Shown piece by piece: positions 1 through 5,236 of a stretch of 8,244 nt of DNA. Source of the DNA: Lachnospiraceae bacterium. Lineage in GTDB: Bacteria; Bacillota; Clostridia; Lachnospirales; Lachnospiraceae. The position numbers and the translations under genes are program-made. The notes below the pieces were generated by a model. That model saw only the letters and a program-made list of their open reading frames with translations. It was not told the DNA's origin and searched no databases. The stretch is from assembly GCA_017958585.1 (NCBI GenBank), contig JAGDCK010000129.1, positions 1 through 8,244 on the forward strand. Reading direction: 5' to 3'. Position 1 is the stretch's first letter. Every line of letters begins with the position of its first letter.

Positions 1-44
1 ATACCTGCTGCATCAGCAGTCGCAGTGCACTCGCCCACAGCTCA
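1..44 (-). pseudogene. Continuation of the permease frame past the TGA stop
   Basis: Reading on in the same frame after the TGA at 44-42 gives AVGECTATADAAG up to the window edge. This matches the conserved cytoplasmic loop of this permease family (typically AVGENPxxADAAGI), so the reading frame is preserved on both sides of the stop. The stop occupies the position usually held by arginine, and CGA or AGA to TGA is a single base change. The rest of the C-terminal half would lie outside the window. The sequence shows a nonsense change, not a frameshift. It may be a real mutation or a base-call error. Confidence 0.75.
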
Positions 45-602
45 TAAGTTAAGCCCCTTACTGGTATGATTCAAAAAGAAATGGGTTGCCACAGCCACGA
101 TCACTGCCAGATAAACCATAAATCCATATGAAAATACCAGCTGACCCACTATGCCTTGGTTAGCAAGAGGAGCAAAGACCGCTCTGAAAGCAGCACTTGT
201 AACAGGCACCGCTATCTGCTCAAACTTTCCTGCAAGAGTGTTGAGTGAACCTCCAAAGAAGTTGGCAACACCGGATCCAAAGATTGTAAGGGTAAGACCC
301 GTAACATTCTGATTTGCTCTTAAAGTAATAGTCAAAAACGCATATATGAGTCCACCCAGTGCAGATGCCACAAAGGCACACAAAAGGGCGATCAAAACGC
401 ACACAAAGCTGTTGGGATTTTCAGTTGCATTCTCATATACATACACGCCGGAAAGGCTTGCTATACCGCCAAGGTACATGATTCCGGGTACACCCAGATT
501 AAGGTTTCCGCTCTTTTCGGTGATGATCTCGCCGATTGAGCCAAACATTATAACGGTACCAAAGGAGATTGCCGCTCTTATAAGTGAAATTATGGAATCC
601 AT
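42..602 (-). CDS. Nucleoside-type ABC transporter permease (YufQ/NupQ-like), cut short by an in-frame TGA
   Basis: This is the second membrane subunit of a BMP-type importer that would move nucleosides or related purines across the inner membrane (BPD_transp_2 family). The visible 186 residues hold several hydrophobic segments (about 40-57, 66-94, 100-118 and 150-178) and the family's N-terminal signature GEIITEKSGNLNLGVPG (24-40), where the more usual NLGxEG glutamate is proline. The family normally runs a little over 300 residues, so more than a third is missing. The product ends at GLNL just where homologues read GLNLRAVGE, and the frame resumes beyond the stop. The ATG abuts the TAA of the upstream permease with no spacer, and AAGGAGG sits 8 nt before it (611-617), so translation is coupled. 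As written, the protein lacks its C-terminal membrane half and is probably non-functional. Family assignment is firm; whether the stop is real is not known. Confidence 0.85.
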   Translation of the reverse strand: MDSIISLIRAAISFGTVIMFGSIGEIITEKSGNLNLGVPGIMYLGGIASLSGVYVYENATENPNSFVCVLIALLCAFVASALGGLIYAFLTITLRANQNVTGLTLTIFGSGVANFFGGSLNTLAGKFEQIAVPVTSAAFRAVFAPLANQGIVGQLVFSYGFMVYLAVIVAVATHFFLNHTSKGLNL

Positions 603-1709
603 TTATTTGCCCTCCTTACCGCTTTTTTCTCTGAATATCAATCTGTAGTTAATAAAGAACTCGCTTCCGAGGATAAAGAAGAGGATCACTCCGATTATCA
701 TGTCTGAAGCATAGTCATTCAATTTGCACTTTGATGCGATCTCTGCGGCTCCGTTGTCAAGAAATGCCAAAAGGAGGGAGATCACTATCATGGTAAAGGT
801 GTTAAACTTTGCAAGCCATGCCACGATGATGGCCGTAAAGCCTCTTCCGCCTGCGGTTGAAGTGGAAATGGTATGACTCACGCCACTTACTGCAAGAAAC
901 CCCGCAAAACCGCAAATTCCGCCGGATATGAGCATCGTACGTATGAAAACCTTCTTCACATTGATTCCTGCGTATCTGGCCGTATTTTCGCTTTCTCCAA
1001 CGACTGCTATCTCATATCCGTGCTTACTCTTTGTAAGATAGATATACATAAAGATCACAAGGCCGATTACCATCAAGAGGTCCAGGAGATACTGCTGCTT
1101 GAAAAGAGCGGGAAGCCATCCGATCCTGGTATTCTGATTGATGATACCAACGGTGTTTGATCCGTAAGGATTCTCCCATTTGGATACCACAAAGCTGGTA
1201 AGCTGGATAGCCACATAGTTCATCATAAGTGTGAACAGAGTCTCGTTTGTATTCCACTTTGCCTTAAAGAGTGCGGGAATGAGTCCCCATACAGCTCCGA
1301 TCAAAACAGAGCTTATTATCATAATGGCAAAGAGAGCCACTGACGGAACGCCTGTGAGGTAGATCATGCATCCTGCGGATACGATTCCTCCCACAAGGAC
1401 CTGACCCTCAGCTCCGATATTCCAGAATCTCATCTTGAATGCCGGAGCAAGGCCCACGGCGATACAGGTGAGCAAAAACATTTCCTTTAAAGTTGACCAG
1501 ACACGGGTCCTGGTGCCAAGGGCACCCTGGAACATGGTGACATACACCGTAACGGGGTTATATTTTGTAATTGCAAAGATAATGATGGCACTTACTATAA
1601 GTGAGAGAAGAACTGCCACAAGTCTCACCAGAAGCTTTTTTCCAAAGGGCATATCATCTCTTTTGGCGATCCTCACAAAGGGTTCGGATACATTCTTTAT
1701 GTTTTTCAT
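603..1709 (-). CDS. Nucleoside-type ABC transporter permease (YufP/NupP-like)
   Basis: This 368-residue integral membrane protein is the first permease of the BMP-type importer and should form a heterodimeric channel with the product of the next gene. It has a short basic N-terminal tail, a first membrane helix at about 28-49 and a series of further hydrophobic segments to about 357 (BPD_transp_2 family). Family landmarks are NIGAEGQ (97-103), the NETLFTLMMNYVA stretch (154-166), the cytoplasmic loop KHGYEIAVVGESENTARYAGIN (229-250), which probably contacts the ATPase, and GGRGFTAIIVAWLAKFN (287-303). Length is normal for the family. The ATG lies 1 nt after the TAA of the ATPase gene, with AAAGGAGGAGG a few bases upstream (1719-1729), so the start is well supported and coupled. 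The substrate is inferred from family membership only: nucleoside or other purine-like compound. Confidence 0.92.
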   Translation of the reverse strand: MKNIKNVSEPFVRIAKRDDMPFGKKLLVRLVAVLLSLIVSAIIIFAITKYNPVTVYVTMFQGALGTRTRVWSTLKEMFLLTCIAVGLAPAFKMRFWNIGAEGQVLVGGIVSAGCMIYLTGVPSVALFAIMIISSVLIGAVWGLIPALFKAKWNTNETLFTLMMNYVAIQLTSFVVSKWENPYGSNTVGIINQNTRIGWLPALFKQQYLLDLLMVIGLVIFMYIYLTKSKHGYEIAVVGESENTARYAGINVKKVFIRTMLISGGICGFAGFLAVSGVSHTISTSTAGGRGFTAIIVAWLAKFNTFTMIVISLLLAFLDNGAAEIASKCKLNDYASDMIIGVILFFILGSEFFINYRLIFREKSGKEGK

Positions 1710-1710
1710 T

Positions 1711-3243
1711 TTAGTTTTCCTCCTCCTTTAAGTTGGTCATCAAAAGTCCTATCTCTTCCTTGGTGGTGGTCCTGCCGTCCAGGATGCCGTTTACTCTTCC
1801 GCCGCAAAGCACCACGATCCTGTCGCAAAGTTCAACCAGAACATCCAGATCCTCGCCCACATAGATTACGGCAACACCGTTCTTTTTCTGTTCATTCAAA
1901 AGATGGTAGATGGTATATGAAGTATTGATATCAAGTCCTCTTACCGCATATGCAGTCATGAGGACTGTAGGGTTTGCAGCGATCTCTCTTCCCACCAGGA
2001 CCTTCTGTACATTTCCGCCGGAAAGCTTTCTGACGGGGGTGTTTAATGAAGGAGTCACAACCTCCAGATCCTCTTTTATCTGATCTGCCAAAGCCTTGGG
2101 GCGCTTAAGATCCGTAAATACACCCTTTGCCTCGCCGTAGTTTTTGAGCATCATGTTCTCGGACATGCCCATGGAGCCCACAAGTCCCATTCCAAGTCTG
2201 TCCTCGGGAACAAATGACAGATGAACTCCCAGGTCTCTTATCTGCTTGGGAGTTCTGCCCACAAGCTGGCTCTCCTCCTGCTCCTTTGGCTCGAAATACA
2301 CAACCGAGCTGTCGGGGCTTACAAGCTGGAGACCGGCGATGGATTCCAAAAGCTCCTTCTGTCCGTTTCCGGAGATACCTGCGATACCCAGGATCTCTCC
2401 GCTGTATACATCAAAATTGATATCCTTTAATACTCTGATTCCGTCTGCATCCACGCAGTTTAAATGCTTGATCTCGAGGCGCTTGAATTTCTCCTTCACC
2501 TCAGGTCTCTCGATATTGAGCTCAACCTTCTTGCCCACCATCATCTCGGTGAGGACTGCCTCTGTGGCATTTTTTGTCTCGATGGCATCGATATACTCAC
2601 CCTTTCTGAGGATGGCAACTCTGTCGGAGATGGCAAGAACCTCGTGGAGTTTGTGGGTGATGATGATAACGCTCTTTCCGTTTTCCTTCATGTTTCGGAT
2701 GACATTGAAAAGCTTCTCTGTCTCCTGGGGAGTGAGCACTGCGGTAGGCTCATCCAATATGAGGATATTTGCCCCACGGTAAAGAACCTTTACGATCTCC
2801 AAAGTCTGCTTCTGAGACACTGACATGTCATAGACTTTTTGCTCGGGATTTATGTCAAAGCCGTATTTTTCGCAGATCTCGTTCATGTCTGCATAGACTT
2901 TTTTTCTGTCAAAACGCTCCTTTGTCTCAACGCCGAGGATCATATTTTCAGCCGCGGTAAAAACATCCACCAGTTTGAAGTGCTGATGAACCATTCCGAT
3001 CCCGAGCTCATAGGCATCCTTGGGGGACCTGATATCAACCGGATTTCCGTCCACACTGATGGTTCCGGCATCGGGATAATATATTCCCGAGAGCATGTTC
3101 ATGAGGGTGGTCTTTCCGCTTCCGTTTTCTCCAAGAAGCGCCAGTATCTCACCGCGCTTTACATCCATTGTCACGTCTCTGTTGGCTACGGTCTCACCGA
3201 AAACCTTGGTGACACCCTTAAGACTTATGGCGATATCGTTCAT
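1711..3243 (-). CDS. Double-domain ABC transporter ATPase for a nucleoside-type importer (YufO/NupO-like)
   Basis: This 510-residue cytoplasmic ATPase carries two fused nucleotide-binding domains and energises the importer formed with the two permeases downstream. Domain 1 has Walker A GENGSGKTT (38-46), Q-loop glutamine 87, a degenerate signature MSVSQKQ (140-146), Walker B LILDEPT (161-167) and H-loop His197. Domain 2 begins near residue 255. Its Walker A lacks the lysine (GISGNGQK, 289-296), its signature LSGGN (407-411) is intact, its Walker B lacks Asp-Glu (VLMTAYAVRGLD, 427-438) and its H-loop histidine is replaced. One catalytic and one degenerate composite site are expected, as in related two-domain sugar/nucleoside ATPases. 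An upstream in-frame TTG at 3348 would add 35 residues, but the ATG at 3243 is preceded by AGAGG, gives the usual family length and starts directly at the beta-strand before Walker A, so it is preferred. The gene follows the lipoprotein gene after a 220-nt gap holding a terminator. Confidence 0.93.
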   Translation of the reverse strand: MNDIAISLKGVTKVFGETVANRDVTMDVKRGEILALLGENGSGKTTLMNMLSGIYYPDAGTISVDGNPVDIRSPKDAYELGIGMVHQHFKLVDVFTAAENMILGVETKERFDRKKVYADMNEICEKYGFDINPEQKVYDMSVSQKQTLEIVKVLYRGANILILDEPTAVLTPQETEKLFNVIRNMKENGKSVIIITHKLHEVLAISDRVAILRKGEYIDAIETKNATEAVLTEMMVGKKVELNIERPEVKEKFKRLEIKHLNCVDADGIRVLKDINFDVYSGEILGIAGISGNGQKELLESIAGLQLVSPDSSVVYFEPKEQEESQLVGRTPKQIRDLGVHLSFVPEDRLGMGLVGSMGMSENMMLKNYGEAKGVFTDLKRPKALADQIKEDLEVVTPSLNTPVRKLSGGNVQKVLVGREIAANPTVLMTAYAVRGLDINTSYTIYHLLNEQKKNGVAVIYVGEDLDVLVELCDRIVVLCGGRVNGILDGRTTTKEEIGLLMTNLKEEEN

Positions 3244-3338
3244 TTTTAACCTCTTTCCTTTTAACCCAAAAAATTTTGGACAAAGATGTCTCAAGAAATA
3301 GATTAACACATCCTTTTCCAAAATTCTTCTGATTTTGC

Positions 3339-3352
3339 AAAGTTGCAACTTT
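3339..3352. promoter_or_regulatory. Perfect 14-bp palindrome between lipoprotein and ATPase genes
   Basis: AAAGTTGCAACTTT is a perfect inverted repeat about 95 bp upstream of the ATPase start. Its position between a terminator and the next gene would suit an operator for an internal promoter. I could not find a convincing -35/-10 pair beside it, and it does not match a regulator site I recognise. Role is inference only. Confidence 0.3.
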
Positions 3353-3383
3353 TGTCATAAACACAGAGCCGCAATTGCCTCCG

Positions 3384-3404
3384 TCGCTTACTGGAAATAA
3401 GCGA
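3384..3404 (-). other. Second stem-loop downstream of the lipoprotein terminator
   Basis: TCGCTTA and TAAGCGA form a perfect 7-bp stem around a 7-nt loop, about 17 nt beyond the terminator stem in the direction of transcription. A short GCAATTGC palindrome (3371-3378) follows it. No T-run comes after it, so it is not a terminator by itself. It could be an RNA structure in read-through transcripts or part of a small dispersed repeat. Confidence 0.35.
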
Positions 3405-3410
3405 AGTGAT

Positions 3411-3447
3411 GATTAAAATAGGGGGGAAGCCGTTTTAACTTCCCCCC
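3411..3447 (-). terminator. Rho-independent terminator or attenuator after the lipoprotein gene
   Basis: On the minus strand a 9-bp perfect stem GGGGGGAAG/CTTCCCCCC (3447-3439 with 3429-3421) encloses a 9-nt loop and is followed by the T-rich run TATTTTAATC. It begins 16 nt after the TAA of the lipoprotein gene. The other strand lacks a T-run on the far side, so it is directional. Because the ATPase and permeases lie downstream with no clear promoter of their own, it is likely a leaky terminator that lowers their expression relative to the lipoprotein. Confidence 0.8.
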
Positions 3448-3463
3448 ATATGTATCATTTAAA

Positions 3464-4762
3464 TTAGTTGAGCTCTGTGATTCCGTCGATTCTGATATCG
3501 AATGAAGGAGCACTTCTAAGCTCAGACTCGTGGAAGAAACCATCCCAGATAGCTTCCTCGTCATCGTTTACGAAGTCACCGTTCATATCTACAAGATAAG
3601 AATCAAGGTGTGCACCGCCAACTGTGAATCTCTCTGTATCGAATACGTGGAGAGAACCGTCCTTGATAGCAGCCTCAACCTCTGCTACCTTGTCAGCTGT
3701 ACCCTCAGCAACGCTCTGTCCGAGAACAGTGATGCCAACTGCTGCCTGATCATAACCCTCAGCCCAGTTTGTAGGGATCTTCTCGCCTGCAACAACTGCC
3801 TTGAAAGCTACCTCATAGTAAACTTCCCAGTTGTTTGTAGCTGATGTAAGAGCTGCTGTAGGAGCTACGTTTGTCATGTCTACATTGTAACCTACTGAGT
3901 AAGCAACCTTACCGCTTGTAAGAGCTGCCTCTACAGCTGTGGGAGCACCTGTTGAATCAGCGTGCTGACCGATGATAACACAACCGTCTGCCATGAGAGC
4001 ATCTGCTGCAGCGCCCTCTGCTGCGATTGAGAACCAGCTGTTTGTATAGGTAACTTCCATTGAAACCTGCTCATATACTGACTTGATTCCAAGGAAGAAT
4101 GCTGTATAACCTGAAACAACCTCTGCGTAAGGGAATGCACCAACATAACCGATCTTTACATTTCCGTCAGCATCGAAATTGTTGTCTGCAAGAGCACCGC
4201 TCTCAACAAGTTCCTTAACCTTTAAACCTGCAACAACACCTGATACAAAACGTGACTCATAAACCTTTGTGAAAGCGTTTGAGAAGTTGTCAAGTCCTGA
4301 ACGTGCTGCTGTATCACCTGTCATGGCTACGAACTGAACATCGGGATACTCAGCTGCTGCCTGCTGTGTGAATGACTGATGACCATATGAGTTAGAGAAG
4401 ATTGCTACGCAACCCTGATCTACAAGGTCTACACATGATGTGTAGCATGTCTCATCTTCGGGGATTGAGTATTTCCAGATGATGTTATCCTGGGGAATAC
4501 CTACTGCGTCTGCTGCTGCCTTGATACCGGCGATGTGAGCGTATGTATAACCTTCGTTCTCGTCACCTACAAGTACAACACCGATCTTTACATCTGAAGC
4601 TGCTGCAGTATCTTCTGCTGCTTCTGCTGTCTCTTCAACTGCTGCTGTTTCCTCTGTAACTGCAGCATCTGAATCTGTGTTAGCGTTCTCTGTTGATCCG
4701 CATGCTGCAAGCACTGAAAGAGCAAGTACAGTACTGAGGACAATGCTTAATAATTTTTTCAT
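3464..4762 (-). CDS. BMP-family substrate-binding lipoprotein of a nucleoside-type ABC importer
   Basis: This 432-residue protein is the extracytoplasmic ligand-binding lipoprotein that delivers substrate to the permeases encoded downstream (Bmp/PnrA-like family). A basic N-terminus and hydrophobic stretch end in the lipobox LAAC, so Cys21 should be lipidated after signal peptidase II cleavage. An Ala/Glu/Thr-rich acidic linker (about 22-56) tethers the domain. The binding domain starts at DVKIGVVLVGDENEGYTY (57-74) and includes IGYVGAFPYAEVVSGY (204-219), TNSWFS (240-245) and QHADSTGA (266-273). The usual DxSFN-type motif of PnrA is replaced by NEGYTY, placing it in a divergent BMP branch, so the ligand is uncertain (purine nucleoside is the default guess). 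The C-terminal region is longer than in PnrA and carries an EF-hand-like acidic loop (392-403). The ATG has GGAGG 6 nt upstream. Alanine codons are mostly GCT/GCA, unlike the neighbours, which fits high expression. Confidence 0.93.
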   Translation of the reverse strand: MKKLLSIVLSTVLALSVLAACGSTENANTDSDAAVTEETAAVEETAEAAEDTAAASDVKIGVVLVGDENEGYTYAHIAGIKAAADAVGIPQDNIIWKYSIPEDETCYTSCVDLVDQGCVAIFSNSYGHQSFTQQAAAEYPDVQFVAMTGDTAARSGLDNFSNAFTKVYESRFVSGVVAGLKVKELVESGALADNNFDADGNVKIGYVGAFPYAEVVSGYTAFFLGIKSVYEQVSMEVTYTNSWFSIAAEGAAADALMADGCVIIGQHADSTGAPTAVEAALTSGKVAYSVGYNVDMTNVAPTAALTSATNNWEVYYEVAFKAVVAGEKIPTNWAEGYDQAAVGITVLGQSVAEGTADKVAEVEAAIKDGSLHVFDTERFTVGGAHLDSYLVDMNGDFVNDDEEAIWDGFFHESELRSAPSFDIRIDGITELN

Positions 4763-4768
4763 GATTTT

Positions 4769-4773
4769 CCTCC
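4769..4773 (-). promoter_or_regulatory. Ribosome binding site of the lipoprotein gene
   Basis: GGAGG lies 6 nt before the ATG at 4762, an optimal Shine-Dalgarno spacing. It fixes the start at the signal peptide MKKLL. Confidence 0.85.
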
Positions 4774-4778
4774 AAAAA

Positions 4779-4841
4779 AATTTAGATTACCAAAAACATT
4801 TTTTAGCATACAATAAATGAAAATAAAAGTAAATCTAAAAA
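4779..4841. repeat. Imperfect inverted repeat spanning the lipoprotein promoter
   Basis: TTTAGATTAC (4781-4790) and GTAAATCTAAA (4829-4839) are near-complementary arms about 38 bp apart, with AT-rich extensions on both outer sides. One arm overlaps the -35 box and the other falls in the leader. Because the upstream arm is not transcribed from this promoter, any role would be at the DNA level. The AT-rich composition makes chance similarity plausible. Confidence 0.3.
4805..4833 (-). promoter_or_regulatory. Likely sigma-A promoter for the lipoprotein gene
   Basis: On the minus strand TTTACT (4833-4828) and TATGCT (4810-4805) are separated by exactly 17 nt of AT-rich sequence, each matching four of six bases of the -35 and -10 consensus. 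Transcription would start near 4798 and leave a leader of about 35 nt that is too short for a purine riboswitch; no purine-riboswitch core is visible in the 142-nt gap. No clear terminator separates this from the peptidase transcript upstream, so read-through is also possible. Confidence 0.55.
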
Positions 4842-4904
4842 TTTCCGAAATAGGAGATGAAAAATCAATTTGTATTGTGCTTTTTTACCGCAGTTGATGT
4901 ATTT

Positions 4905-5192
4905 TTAGATTTTTTCGTATCTCTCAAAGATCTTGTCGGCGCCACAGACATGCTTTGTACCGTCGTCATCGATGATGATGTAGTCCCCTTCTTTTATGAA
5001 GGTTCTGCCTCTTCTGTTAGAAATGTAAGGGCACACCAGAGCGCCGTCCTCGCGCTCTATCTTTACGAGGCCCTCGGTGATGATCCAGCCCTTGGTGATC
5101 ACGTCGCTGAAAAGCTCCACACCGTCCTCCATGCCTTTGCCGATCTCGTATTTTTCAACATCCGCTTCAATAACAGTTCGTCTGCATCTCAT
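4905..5192 (-). CDS. Small protein with phage-like C-terminal signature, function unknown
   Basis: This 95-residue hypothetical protein has no signal peptide or membrane segment. It starts with the basic stretch MRCRRTVIEA and ends with EGDYIIIDDDGTKHVCGADKIFERYE (about 68-93). Both ends resemble small phage-associated proteins that begin YRKKPVVIEA and end PGDYIIKG...CKPDIFEKTYE; this is recognised from pattern memory and not from a search. A strong GGGAGGA Shine-Dalgarno lies 9 nt before the ATG, which supports a real gene over a shadow frame. It lies 44 nt after the second peptidase and probably shares its transcript. No other phage gene is visible in the window, so it may be a domesticated relic or a chromosomal branch of the family. 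Its function is not known. Confidence 0.75.
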   Translation of the reverse strand: MRCRRTVIEADVEKYEIGKGMEDGVELFSDVITKGWIITEGLVKIEREDGALVCPYISNRRGRTFIKEGDYIIIDDDGTKHVCGADKIFERYEKI

Positions 5193-5236
5193 AAAGATCT
5201 TCCTCCCGCCTCATGGCTAAACATGTATCATATCAG

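Noticed and set aside
1..44. Selenocysteine or reassigned UGA in the permease
   Set aside because: Homologues have arginine here, the window edge prevents a search for downstream recoding structure, and no other in-frame TGA supports an altered code.
2246..2782. 178-residue plus-strand frame opposite the ATPase
   Set aside because: It is antisense to a well-conserved gene, has no recognisable family features and is explained as a shadow of ATPase codon bias.
3244..3348. N-terminal extension of the ATPase from a TTG at 3348
   Set aside because: The extra 35 residues do not resemble the family, the TTG overlaps the 14-bp palindrome, and the ATG at 3243 has its own ribosome binding site and gives normal length.
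4841..4851. ATTTCCGAAAT as a terminator for the peptidase transcript
   Set aside because: The arms are only 5 bp with a single-base centre, far too short to fold into a stable hairpin, and T-rich flanking sequence alone is not evidence.
4763..4904. Purine riboswitch controlling the importer
   Set aside because: Expected for some nucleoside transporters, but no conserved core or paired helices are visible and the predicted leader is only about 35 nt.
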